64,000 nt of DNA from 21-14-0-10-47-8 sp966211455 (lineage in GTDB: Bacteria > Bdellovibrionota > Bdellovibrionia > Bdellovibrionales > Bdellovibrionaceae). Location: the NCBI GenBank assembly GCA_966211455.1, contig CBIHNI010000017.1:1-64000 (forward strand). Reading direction: 5' to 3'. A program made the translations under genes and the position numbers. Shown in pieces: positions 1 to 8,644 of the stretch. Position 1 is the first letter of the stretch. Each line of letters starts with the position of its first letter. Under the pieces are notes generated by a model. The model saw only the letters and a program-made list of their open reading frames with translations. It had not been told where the DNA came from and searched no databases.

Positions 1-2
1 GT

Positions 3-143
3 CAGAGCACCTTTGCACTTCAAGTGGATCATATCATTCCCAGATGGGCTGGTGGCCCTGATGACTCCACGAACCTTCAGTACCTGTGTGCGGCTCACAA
101 TGCTTACAAGTACCGCCGACAGGCTGGGATTGTGCGCGGGTAA
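3..143 (+). CDS. HNH endonuclease, C-terminal part (5' end outside window)
   Basis: An open frame enters from the left edge and ends at TAA 141-143, giving the last 46 residues of a protein. It contains LQVDHIIPRWAGG followed by a segment reading NLQYLCAAHN, the DH...GG...NL...C..HN pattern of an HNH nuclease zinc/metal site. It aligns closely with the ends of the two complete HNH proteins at 20066 and 28517 (LQTEHKI..LGG..EI.NLRVFCQ.HN), so it is a third member of that family or a close relative. Whether the complete gene is intact cannot be seen here. It converges on waaA, with a short gap of about 76 bases. Confidence 0.75.
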   Translation, partial: QSTFALQVDHIIPRWAGGPDDSTNLQYLCAAHNAYKYRRQAGIVRG

Positions 144-219
144 GTGTCCAGAGGCCGTGATCCCTTGTTGGGTGTTGGGCCGGTTTTCCGGTCTGCGGCT
201 CTACCAGTCTACCGCTCTC

Positions 220-1488
220 CTACGAAACCACTTGCGAGGTTTGCAGCCACTGCAGAACCTTGGCAGTGGCGCCGGAGGAACTTCGGACTTTGTCGAGCAA
301 GGCTGGCACCGGTGTCGCCATCGCCAAGGACTGGGACATCAATCCCTGCAGCTCGCCGGCATTTTGGATCACGTTCACGGCGAAGACGCCAGGCTTTAGG
401 ATCACCTGTTGAAACTGCAAGGCTTCGCGGTTGTTTTCGTGATAAGGCCCGACACAAACAGGGATCCCCACGCACAAAGGTTCCATCACGCTATGAACTT
501 TGTCTTTGAACGAACCGCCGACAAACGCCAGATGCCCCCAAGTGTAAAGCTCTTGCAACACGCCCACCTGATTCACCAGCAAAATCTGCGTGCTCCAGTC
601 AGAAATCTCTTGGTAAGTTTGCACGCTCCACGACTTCGAGAGCAACGCCTTCTTCAAAGCGTCTATCCGCGCAGCCCCAGTTTCATGCGGAGCGAGTACA
701 ATCCGCCCCCCACGCTGAAGCCAAAAGTCGAAAGCTGAAAGTAGAACTTCCTCGTCCTGCGGCCAAGTCGAGCCGCAAACAAAGATCGGAGCCACTGTTT
801 CGGGCTTCAAACCCGATTTCACCGGTGCCGGATTCTGTAGACGATGCAAGACCTGATCAAATCGCGTGTCACCCGCGACTTCGACCGGCGTGCGCAAACC
901 AAGCGCCGCAAAATTTTCGCGATCTTCATCGCTCACGCAATAAATCATCGACAAAGAATTCAGCGCCACCCGGGTCAGTGAGCTTGATAAAAACCCACGT
1001 CGCGAGCTGGCCCGAGCCAAAGTCGCGGCAAAAAGCACGCAAGGAATCTTGCGCCGACGAAGCTGCGAGCCGACCTCCGGCCAAACATCGGTGCGCGCAA
1101 TCAAGCAGGCACGAGGTTTGTAAAAATCCAGAAACCGCGACACGTCCGATGATAAATCCCAGGGCAAAGCCATCGCCAAATCCACGCCCGGAAATTTTTG
1201 GATCAGCTTTTTCGCCGAAGGGGAAAAATAAGTCACCAAGATCGGAATCTGCGGGTACTGCTCGCGGATCGCGCGCACGACGGACTTCGCGTACTCGATC
1301 TCGCCGCTCGAGGCGTGAATCCATAAAGGCCGAGACGGCAAAGCCTGAAAATTCCGGTTCGCACGGTCGTCGATCATCTCGCGCATCTTGGCCGGCCAGG
1401 CGAAAGAAAAACTTCGCAGCAAACCCACTGCCAAGGGCAAAAACAAAAATCGATACAAAGCGAAAATCAAAGCGTCGATTAGAACCAT
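220..1488 (-). CDS. waaA: 3-deoxy-D-manno-octulosonic acid (Kdo) transferase
   Basis: This 422-residue protein transfers Kdo from CMP-Kdo to lipid A at the inner membrane, the first step of the lipopolysaccharide core. The N-terminus (MVLIDALIFALYRFLF) is the usual membrane anchor. It is followed by the acceptor-side motif HASSGE near residue 43, then GSTWPQDEE and the C-terminal nucleotide-sugar motif FVGGSF..K.HSVMEP...G.PV..GP. I chose the ATG at 1488 because the anchor begins there and because it overlaps the stop of the upstream heptosyltransferase by ten bases, a typical coupled arrangement. A longer start at 1536 would add 16 residues unlike the family. Confidence 0.93.
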   Translation of the reverse strand: MVLIDALIFALYRFLFLPLAVGLLRSFSFAWPAKMREMIDDRANRNFQALPSRPLWIHASSGEIEYAKSVVRAIREQYPQIPILVTYFSPSAKKLIQKFPGVDLAMALPWDLSSDVSRFLDFYKPRACLIARTDVWPEVGSQLRRRKIPCVLFAATLARASSRRGFLSSSLTRVALNSLSMIYCVSDEDRENFAALGLRTPVEVAGDTRFDQVLHRLQNPAPVKSGLKPETVAPIFVCGSTWPQDEEVLLSAFDFWLQRGGRIVLAPHETGAARIDALKKALLSKSWSVQTYQEISDWSTQILLVNQVGVLQELYTWGHLAFVGGSFKDKVHSVMEPLCVGIPVCVGPYHENNREALQFQQVILKPGVFAVNVIQNAGELQGLMSQSLAMATPVPALLDKVRSSSGATAKVLQWLQTSQVVS

Positions 1489-2549
1489 CGCTGCATTTCC
1501 GCTGTCACTTGTTCGGGCGTGATGTCGACCAGGCAACGTTGATATTTTTCATTCACGCAAGGCCCCTGACCATGCTTGCTGCAAGGACGGCAAGGTAGAT
1601 CCAGCTCTAAAATCCGCGTGCTTTCGCGAGAGGGAAAACCAAAAGGTGCGGGTCCCATCAAAGCAATCGTGCGCTTTCCCAGTTGCTCGCCCACGTGCAG
1701 AAGGCCCGTGTCGTTGGTGACGAGCCCCCGGCACAAAGAAACCGCCGCCGAACTTTCTTGCAGCGACAAGCGTCCAGCCAGATTGAAAACCCGCAAAGGA
1801 TCCACCACCACCAGCTCGTTGATAAATGTGTCCTCGGGCCCGCCCAAGCAAACAAAAGTTTCAGACGGATTTAAAGCAATCAATTTTTTGAAATGATCCA
1901 AAGGCCAACGTTTCAAAGCAAAAGCCGAAGACGGCGCCAGGGCCACAAAATTGGAAACACCCATGCCATTCAAAAGCCCGCGCACCTTCGTCAATGCCAG
2001 CGAATGGATCGCAAGCTGCGGTGCCGGCGGCGAGTGACGCGTCAGTCCCCATGCCTGCAAAGGCTCCAGCAAATCCCGCTGGCCAGAAAGCGGCTTTTCA
2101 TAAGTGTTGATGCGAAAACGAAAAAGCAAAAATCGCTTCCAGCGTTTCTGCGATTTGCGCACAAAAAGCGGCGGATCGAAAAGGCGAGTGAACGCCAAAG
2201 GCGGTCGCAAAAACCAAGCCATCACATGCGAGCGCAGATTGTTGTGAGCATCGTAAATATGACTGAAGCGCTCTTTCTGCAGAGAGCGAATCAAAGCCCA
2301 CAACCCCGCAAGCCCGGTCTTGCGATCCAGCTTCCAAACTTTGTGAATGAAAGGATGTCCCTCTAAAAGCGGAGCCAAGTCCTGACGAATCGCCCAGTGA
2401 ATTTCAGGCGCTGCAGTCACAGCCGTATCCGACGAGCCTGAACGCTCCTCGCCCAATTCAGCCAATTTGGAGGGAATGCTCAATGCCTGAGTCACGTCTC
2501 CAAAGCTGGAAAACCGAATGATGAGTATCTTGCGCCGTGCCTGAATCAT
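1479..2549 (-). CDS. Glycosyltransferase family 9, heptosyltransferase-like
   Basis: A 356-residue GT9 protein, predicted to add heptose to the inner lipopolysaccharide core on the cytoplasmic face of the inner membrane. The N-terminus has the family pattern IIRFSSFGDVTQ. The C-terminal half has APSSAF..KRWP, GGPEDT, TNDTGLLHVGEQLGKRT and ALMGPAPFGFP, the ADP-heptose binding region. The C-terminal cysteine cluster CRPCSKHGQGPC also occurs in many WaaF/WaaC relatives. It is the first gene of a two-gene LPS operon with waaA. The sequence does not show whether it acts as heptosyltransferase I, II or another type. Confidence 0.88.
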   Translation of the reverse strand: MIQARRKILIIRFSSFGDVTQALSIPSKLAELGEERSGSSDTAVTAAPEIHWAIRQDLAPLLEGHPFIHKVWKLDRKTGLAGLWALIRSLQKERFSHIYDAHNNLRSHVMAWFLRPPLAFTRLFDPPLFVRKSQKRWKRFLLFRFRINTYEKPLSGQRDLLEPLQAWGLTRHSPPAPQLAIHSLALTKVRGLLNGMGVSNFVALAPSSAFALKRWPLDHFKKLIALNPSETFVCLGGPEDTFINELVVVDPLRVFNLAGRLSLQESSAAVSLCRGLVTNDTGLLHVGEQLGKRTIALMGPAPFGFPSRESTRILELDLPCRPCSKHGQGPCVNEKYQRCLVDITPEQVTAEMQRWF

Positions 2550-2707
2550 TTCAGCGCCAGTTTAACGCGATTTAAGGGGGGCGGGTATATTTAAGTGACA
2601 AAAGAGGGCCACTGCCTAATATTTGGTCGCCCTCCGCTTGCGAAACCCAATAGACAGGGGGCTCGTGAAGGGCAAAAAGGTCCCGATATTGAAGTGGATA
2701 GGAGCAG

Positions 2708-4063
2708 ATGAAGAAATGGCAATTGGCCCTGTTGGGGGCCTTCATCACAGTGATTTCAAACTCATCGGCTTGGGGCGGAGCCCAGGGCCGTATTTCTTTG
2801 TCACAAGCCAGTTTCGTCAGCCCCGATTACGCCCTCACCGAAAAGAAAGATTACCAGCTGATCAGCGCGGGTCTTGATACCTTGTCGGGTGCGCGCTCGG
2901 AAAGCGAAATCGAAGATCAGCTGCAAGCCCAGATCCGCGGCATGATGGCCCCCGGCGCGCAGGTTCTAAACTATCTCGACATCAGCCAGCTTTACTGGAA
3001 ACAGCAGCAGCTTTCCGTCGGTCGAAAAAAAATCCAGTGGAGTCAACTCGACGAAACATTCGGTCTGGGTGTGTACCAGCCGATGTTCAAATGGAATGCT
3101 TTGCAACCGGAAGAGCAGGGCCTGACCGGAATTTTTCTGAATGTTGAAAATCACACCGGTGATATGCCTTGGGGAATCACGTTGTTCGGCTCGCCTTTGT
3201 ATATTCCGAATCAAGGGGCTGGCTATGAAACCAAAGACGGCCAGTTTGAAAAGACCAATCCTTATTTCAATCGCCCACCGCAAACGGCCGTGATCAACGG
3301 TCAAAATGCGCAGTTCCAGTACACGGTGCAAAAACCCGAAGTCAGCGAAGTGATCTACCAGCAAAGCTTTGCCGGCCGCGCCTATGTCGGCGATGTCAGA
3401 AAAGGTGCGTTCGCCCAGGGAGCCTTCGCACAAAAGCCGATGAACGAACTGGCCCTTGGCTTTCACGGCGTCTTGGTGCCGGGCCAGAAAATCGACACGC
3501 AGATTCTGCCGAAAGTGGCCGAACACAATGTGGTGAGTGGTGAGGTTCGGTACTCGCTTTCCAATGTGAGCCTTGGGGTTGCGGCCCTGCGGGAAACTCC
3601 GCATTCGCCAAAGTACGAAAGCCAATGGACTTACACCAAGTATTCGCCTTCCACGTTGGTGAGTCCATTTATCGATGTGAAATTCTACGGTGTCGAAATG
3701 AATCTGGCGGTGTTATCCGTGGAAGGTGGCGAGACCGAAATTTCGGGTCCGCAGGCGACCGAGGCTGAAACCGTCTTTATCCCGCTTTATCCTTTCCGCA
3801 ATGCCGCGCAAGCGCAGCTTCGTTATCAGTACCGGATCAAAAGAAATGAAAATGTCGCGCTCAGCACACGCTATCTGCGTGGGGCTTCGGGCGAGTTCGA
3901 TCTGTGGAACACGACCTTGGCCTATCAATGGCAAGAGCGTTGGGCCGCACAATTGATCAGTCAGATGGTGGCGGCAGAACCTGTCGCAAACGATAAAAAA
4001 ACGATTTATCATTCGTATCCGGATAATGATCTTGTGGCGGTTGGGGTCAGTTATGTCTTCTAA
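2708..4063 (+). CDS. Predicted outer-membrane or exported protein, unknown function
   Basis: A 451-residue protein with a signal peptide (MKKWQLALLGAFITVISNSS, cleaved near AWG). The mature part alternates hydrophobic and polar residues, is rich in Tyr, Gln and Phe, and ends in GVSYVF. A terminal aromatic residue and amphipathic strands suggest an outer-membrane beta-barrel; this is inferred from composition. No catalytic motif is visible. The ATG at 2708 follows AGGAG. The last 11 bases overlap the start of the downstream lipoprotein gene, so the two are probably translated together and may act as an envelope pair. Confidence 0.75.
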   Translation: MKKWQLALLGAFITVISNSSAWGGAQGRISLSQASFVSPDYALTEKKDYQLISAGLDTLSGARSESEIEDQLQAQIRGMMAPGAQVLNYLDISQLYWKQQQLSVGRKKIQWSQLDETFGLGVYQPMFKWNALQPEEQGLTGIFLNVENHTGDMPWGITLFGSPLYIPNQGAGYETKDGQFEKTNPYFNRPPQTAVINGQNAQFQYTVQKPEVSEVIYQQSFAGRAYVGDVRKGAFAQGAFAQKPMNELALGFHGVLVPGQKIDTQILPKVAEHNVVSGEVRYSLSNVSLGVAALRETPHSPKYESQWTYTKYSPSTLVSPFIDVKFYGVEMNLAVLSVEGGETEISGPQATEAETVFIPLYPFRNAAQAQLRYQYRIKRNENVALSTRYLRGASGEFDLWNTTLAYQWQERWAAQLISQMVAAEPVANDKKTIYHSYPDNDLVAVGVSYVF

Positions 4064-6341
4064 AATTTTGTGGGCCCTGACATTGATGCTGTCGCTGACG
4101 GCCTGCGATCGATTTCTAAAAAAGAACGATCAAGTCAACGCGCAAGCCGAACAGGTGAAAATCGAATTCAAAGAAGGCGAATGTCTGAAGGATGTCCCGG
4201 CGCAAATCCAAAAGTTTTTGGATGACGAAGGCGGCCTGGAGTCCAGCTTCCCCTGCGTGCAGACGGCATTAAAGTCATTCATGAAGCTCACGCGCGGTTC
4301 GCAAGCGGACTCGTACACCGGAAAAGAGCTGCAAGAGTTCTTTAATATTTATCTTTTAAAAGAAAATAAAATCAGCAACGAATTCCTTGAAGACATCATG
4401 AAGCTCAAGGTCGTGGTGGTCGGTGGCGCCGCGGACGTTGCGACCCGCACCGAGCTCGAGAAATTTGTCGATTTCCTGGGGCTTCTGGAAAAGGAATTGG
4501 GTCGTTATCAGGGCCGCATTCGGGTCATCAGTTTCAAAGCGGATTTCACCAAGGTCGACGAAAATCAGATTAATACTTTGCGCATGGACATCTCGTCGTC
4601 GGCGGATTTCCTTTTAAAGAACACCAAGCTTTTATCGGCCCAGTATCAGTGGTCGGATTTTTTGGGTTTCTTAGGCCATCTGCACCAGTTCCTGGGACAG
4701 ATGAAAGATCTGGATGAAGTCATGAAGTGGCTGCCGCTGATCGATAGCGCCAAAGCCCTTTTCCTAGGGGAGAACTCGAAGCTCCTGACGCAAAAAGATT
4801 GGACCGAGACGAAAAATTGGGTGGTGAGCTCTTACGCCGCGATTTTAAAGTTCAATTACCTGATCCGACGTGCGGATTACCATGCGCCCGTGTCGTGGGT
4901 GGTGTTGATGAACTGGATGGACAGTCTGGTCGTCACCCTGGAAACCGCGCCGATGATGAAGGATAAAAAAATCTTCGAAGCCGGTGCGATCGACCGCGTG
5001 ATCGACGAGCTTTACAAAAAAGAAATCTTTAAGACCAAGCTTCCGGCCGAGCTGATCAAGCAGACTTACCGCAAGGTTTTGGCGTATTTCGTCGAACCTT
5101 CGGACGTGAAGGCCGATCCGCTGAAAATCATCGGAATTTCCGAAGAGCATTTAAAGGTCATCAAGGCCGAATATCAAATCTGGAAAGCGATCCAGGTTTT
5201 CTTAACCCGTTCTTTCAACGAAGAGCCGCAGCAAAGTTTGGAAAGCTTGCGCAATCGATTTAAAAATATCGATGGCAAAGGTTTCCCGGTCGTATCGGCC
5301 ACCGATCGCCCCGAATACAATCAGGCCTGGCAGGACTTTTACCGTTTGATCACGGCGGACCAGGTGATTTTGCCAACCGATAAATTGAAATTGCAGGTCA
5401 ACTATCAAGGTCTTTCGTCACCGGTCAGTTTCTCGGGGATGAGCTTGATGAACGGCGAAAGAACTTTGGCGCGATTTGCGATGAAGGGCTATGGCGATCG
5501 TCTGAATCAATCGGCATTTAAAAAGCGCATTTCGATGAAGCGCATGATCGACCTTGAAGAAAATTTCCGCGAGTTCGGCCGCGCCGTCGGATTCTTCGAT
5601 CCGGATAAGACCAGCGCCGGTAAAGAAACCTTCGATCAGGCCAATCTTTTGGTTTATCATAGCAATGGCGATCAATGGGTCGATGGCACCGAGCTCACCG
5701 AGCTTTTGGGCTTCTTGATTTCGGGCGGTCAGTTCTCGCTGAATCAGATTTATGACGATCTAAAAACCAGAAACTGTCTTTTGAGCGGCGATCCGGACGT
5801 TTTCGATAAACCTTGGGTCGACGAAAAGTGCTTTATCGCGGCTTTCCGCCAGCAAACTTCGGTGTATTTCGATAACATTCCGCAAATGGCCAAATATCTC
5901 AATGCTCTGACGGATTCACAGTTTGCGCAGGCCTATCAGTATCTGCTGAAGGTTTCCCAGGGGCCGCGCCACCGTCCCGGACAGCTGGATTCGGGCGAGA
6001 TTCGAACCATGTCGACGATTTTACATTTCGTTGAAGGCATCGTCGTGATGTACGACCGCAATCGCAACACGGTCTTAAGCGTCGCCGAATTGAACCAAGC
6101 GTTCCCGCGCTTTAAGGCCCTGATTTCGGAAGCGGCATTGAAGGAAAACCTTTTGGCGGGCTTTGTCTTGGACGATATTTTCTTGTATCTGGTTTACAAC
6201 AGTCAAAAACCAGGGACCATCGATCTGGGCGAATTCATTATTCAGAAAAACTTGGGAAATCTGGGAGAAGTTGATAAACTTCGAATTCTCAAGCTTTTAG
6301 GCGTGATGAAAGATCTGATGGCCAATGCTCCTGCAAAATAA
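4053..6341 (+). CDS. Large lipoprotein with EF-hand-like motifs
   Basis: A 762-residue lipoprotein. The N-terminus MSSKILWALTLMLSLTAC ends in a clear lipobox (LTAC), so the mature protein should be membrane-anchored. The body is mostly helical and has no family I recognise. Two short segments resemble calcium-binding EF-hand loops: HSNGDQWVDGTE near residue 535 (first position His instead of Asp) and DRNRNTVLSVAE near residue 667 (fits the D.N.N....E spacing). Calcium binding is inference only. I preferred the ATG at 4053 to the upstream one at 4026 because it places the lipobox correctly. It overlaps the outer-membrane gene before it and the MFS gene after it. Confidence 0.85.
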   Translation: MSSKILWALTLMLSLTACDRFLKKNDQVNAQAEQVKIEFKEGECLKDVPAQIQKFLDDEGGLESSFPCVQTALKSFMKLTRGSQADSYTGKELQEFFNIYLLKENKISNEFLEDIMKLKVVVVGGAADVATRTELEKFVDFLGLLEKELGRYQGRIRVISFKADFTKVDENQINTLRMDISSSADFLLKNTKLLSAQYQWSDFLGFLGHLHQFLGQMKDLDEVMKWLPLIDSAKALFLGENSKLLTQKDWTETKNWVVSSYAAILKFNYLIRRADYHAPVSWVVLMNWMDSLVVTLETAPMMKDKKIFEAGAIDRVIDELYKKEIFKTKLPAELIKQTYRKVLAYFVEPSDVKADPLKIIGISEEHLKVIKAEYQIWKAIQVFLTRSFNEEPQQSLESLRNRFKNIDGKGFPVVSATDRPEYNQAWQDFYRLITADQVILPTDKLKLQVNYQGLSSPVSFSGMSLMNGERTLARFAMKGYGDRLNQSAFKKRISMKRMIDLEENFREFGRAVGFFDPDKTSAGKETFDQANLLVYHSNGDQWVDGTELTELLGFLISGGQFSLNQIYDDLKTRNCLLSGDPDVFDKPWVDEKCFIAAFRQQTSVYFDNIPQMAKYLNALTDSQFAQAYQYLLKVSQGPRHRPGQLDSGEIRTMSTILHFVEGIVVMYDRNRNTVLSVAELNQAFPRFKALISEAALKENLLAGFVLDDIFLYLVYNSQKPGTIDLGEFIIQKNLGNLGEVDKLRILKLLGVMKDLMANAPAK

Positions 6342-7497
6342 GCGAACTTTAAAAATTCTTTTTCTCGCGTACTCGAGCCTGCTGTTGCTGGGCGTGAGTG
6401 ATAACGTTCGCGGCCCTTTATTTCCCGAAATTCTGCGTGAATTTGGCGGCTCGGACTCGAGAGGCTCGCTGTTTTTTGCGATTTCCTCGGCCATGGGATT
6501 TGTCGGCGGCTTTTTAAGTAATTTTATCATCGGCCGCCTGGGGGCTTTGAAAGCGCTCAGGCTTTCCATTCTGCTTTTGATGGGCGGGCAGCTTTTGATG
6601 AGTCTGGCCCCGGATTTTTGGTTTTTGATTTTCGGGGTGCTGTTTTTTGGATTCAGCCTGGGGTTGATGGGTGTCATTCAAAATATGCTGGTCGTGCAAG
6701 AGGTTCCACCCGGGCCGCTGAAGAACAAAGTGCTGGCCGGTCTTCATAGCATGTATGCGGGTTCTTCGTTGCTCGCGCCCGTGATCGTGACCACTGTCGC
6801 TTGGTTTGAATTTCCGGGGACTTTGTGGCGGATCTGTTTTTGGGTGGGGAGCGGGATCTGCATTTTTATTTTGGCTCTGACCTATGGCGGACCTGAAATT
6901 TCCGAGACTTTGCATCAGCCCAAAAATCGGGTTCCGCAGGCGGGCTCGCACGCAGAGCAGATGTACTTCGCGGTCGCCTTGGCTTCGTACGTTCTGGCCG
7001 AGGTTCTGGTTTCAAGCCGCATGGCGCTTTTTATGCGCCGGCAGTTTGAAAGCGATCTCACCCAATCCAGCTGGTACACGGCCGCTTTCTTTGTTTGCTT
7101 GTTTGCGAGCCGTCTGCTTTTCACCGCTTGGACGCCGAAGATGAAAGTCAAAACGCAGCTGCTGACCAGTCTGGCGCTGGCGACCTTGTCTTTGCTGATT
7201 GGAATTTACGTTCACCCGATGGGGCTTGCGATTTCTGGATTTTGGATGGGACCTTTTTATCCCTTGATGATGGTGCAGCTGGGATCGCTGTTTCATGACA
7301 GCATTCAGCGCGCGATTGCTTGGGGCATTTCGATGTCCAGTTTGTTTTTGGTTTTGATGCACGTTCTAACCGGTCTGATGACGGATCTGTGGGGGATTCA
7401 GATTGCCTTTTTGCTGGGGCCGGGATTTTGTTTTTTAGGTATGATTTTGATTGGAAGTTATGAAAAAGTTTTTCGTCGGTTGCAACATTCACTTTGA
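6325..7497 (+). CDS. MFS family transporter
   Basis: A 390-residue integral membrane protein with about twelve hydrophobic segments, separated by a hydrophilic central loop near residues 190-210. The loop after the second helix has the MFS pattern GGFLSNFIIGRLGALKAL, matching G...D..GRR-type loops. The substrate is not visible. The N-terminal segment reading GVSDNVRGPLFPEIL, with charges near the first helix, is common in sugar or drug-efflux-like members. The start lies 17 bases inside the upstream lipoprotein gene, and the 3' end overlaps the RNA methyltransferase gene, so this is the middle of an overlapping plus-strand operon. Confidence 0.9.
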   Translation: MLLQNKRTLKILFLAYSSLLLLGVSDNVRGPLFPEILREFGGSDSRGSLFFAISSAMGFVGGFLSNFIIGRLGALKALRLSILLLMGGQLLMSLAPDFWFLIFGVLFFGFSLGLMGVIQNMLVVQEVPPGPLKNKVLAGLHSMYAGSSLLAPVIVTTVAWFEFPGTLWRICFWVGSGICIFILALTYGGPEISETLHQPKNRVPQAGSHAEQMYFAVALASYVLAEVLVSSRMALFMRRQFESDLTQSSWYTAAFFVCLFASRLLFTAWTPKMKVKTQLLTSLALATLSLLIGIYVHPMGLAISGFWMGPFYPLMMVQLGSLFHDSIQRAIAWGISMSSLFLVLMHVLTGLMTDLWGIQIAFLLGPGFCFLGMILIGSYEKVFRRLQHSL

Positions 7498-8590
7498 ATC
7501 CGAGCTCGAGCTGGAGCTTCGTGAGATCTGGCCCTTTCTGATTGGCCTGGATGGCCGCGCGCATGCCGAACCCTTGCGTCTGCTGGAAGCCGTGCCCGGC
7601 GGAATTTTGCTCGAAGCCCCACTTCATTTGGGATTGCAGATCAATTTGTTTTCAAAGCTCGCAAATCGGGTGCTGCTCAGATTGCATGAATCCCGCGTGC
7701 GCGACTTTCCGAAGCTTTTTCAGATTCTCAAAGAGCTCAAGAAGGATTCCTTCTTACAGGGCCTGCAGCTGGGTTCGGAAATTTCGGCCAAAGAATCCAG
7801 ATTGAATAACGAAAAGCGCATTCAAGAAATTGTCGAAGAGATTTTTGGCTCGCACCCCGAATCCGAACAAAGACTTTATATTCGCATGTCGCAGGATTTG
7901 TGTTCGATCAGTTTGGATTCATCGGGGACGCATTTGCACAAGCGCAGCCAGCGTCTCAGCCAAGGCGAAGCGCCGTTGCGGGAAACCTTGGCGGCCTTTG
8001 TCTTAAGAAAAATGATCGGCGATCGATCCTCGGCCGAACTGCAAATGATCCCGTTGGTGGATCCCATGTGCGGGACCGGGACTTTGCTGCGCGAAGCTTC
8101 GACCTTGTTTCAACCCAGCTGGCGCGATGATTTTTCATTCTTAAAATGGGCGCAAGCGCCGAAGATTTTAAAAAGTGCCAGCGTAAAGGGCAATTATGCC
8201 AAATTGCCTTCTCTTTTTTCCGAGCTGCACGCGTTGGATCGCGACGCGGATTCGGTCGAGCGGGCACAGAAATCTTTGCAAGAATTGGGTAGACCCTTTC
8301 AAGCTCGGCAGCAGGATTTATTTCAAACGTCAGCGCAGAAGAATCTTGAAGGCTGCTGGGTGATTTCAAACCCCCCTTACGGCGAGCGTTTGAAAGCTGA
8401 ATTCACGCCAGAAGAACTGGTGAAGAAAATCGTGACAAGCTTTAGGCCCAGCCGTGTGGGTTTGCTTCTGGGTGAAAATCAAAGCCGTCAAATCAAGTCT
8501 TTGCAAGTGCCAGGTTACAAGCTTGAAAGCCAGTGGCCTTTCCAGAATGGCGGTCTTCGCGTCGCCTTTTCGATCTTCCAGCGAGCATGA
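7460..8590 (+). CDS. RlmL/Trm14-like RNA (guanine-N2) methyltransferase
   Basis: A 376-residue S-adenosylmethionine-dependent methyltransferase of the THUMP/UPF0020 group, whose members make N2-methylguanosine in 23S rRNA or tRNA. An N-terminal THUMP-like region runs to about residue 165, including LHKRSQRLSQGEAPLRETLAA, a signature of RlmL/YpsC proteins. The catalytic domain follows with PLVDPMCGTGTLLREA (SAM site), DRDADSVERAQ and NPPYGERL (active-site NPPY). The start at 7460 is preferred because MKKFFVGCNIHFESELELEL is the typical beginning. It overlaps the MFS gene by 38 bases. The exact target base cannot be told from sequence. Confidence 0.88.
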   Translation: MKKFFVGCNIHFESELELELREIWPFLIGLDGRAHAEPLRLLEAVPGGILLEAPLHLGLQINLFSKLANRVLLRLHESRVRDFPKLFQILKELKKDSFLQGLQLGSEISAKESRLNNEKRIQEIVEEIFGSHPESEQRLYIRMSQDLCSISLDSSGTHLHKRSQRLSQGEAPLRETLAAFVLRKMIGDRSSAELQMIPLVDPMCGTGTLLREASTLFQPSWRDDFSFLKWAQAPKILKSASVKGNYAKLPSLFSELHALDRDADSVERAQKSLQELGRPFQARQQDLFQTSAQKNLEGCWVISNPPYGERLKAEFTPEELVKKIVTSFRPSRVGLLLGENQSRQIKSLQVPGYKLESQWPFQNGGLRVAFSIFQRA

Positions 8591-8622
8591 TGACAGGCGT
8601 TAAGCTTCTGACACGCCGTCAT
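8590..8622. promoter_or_regulatory. Imperfect hairpin before the LysR-type gene
   Basis: ATGAC-a-GGCGT pairs with ACGCC-GTCAT across a 12-base loop, with one bulged A. It starts at the last base of the methyltransferase stop codon and ends 22 bases before the LysR-type start. LysR regulators often bind dyads of this size near their own promoters, so it could be an operator, but no T-run follows that would mark it as a terminator. Confidence 0.35.
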
Positions 8623-8644
8623 TGTGTGACAGTGGCGGTGGTGG

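Noticed and set aside
825..1598. Plus-strand open frame of 257 codons over waaA
   Set aside because: Arg/Ser/Ala-rich translation typical of the opposite strand of a real gene, with no ribosome binding site; waaA on the minus strand is clear.
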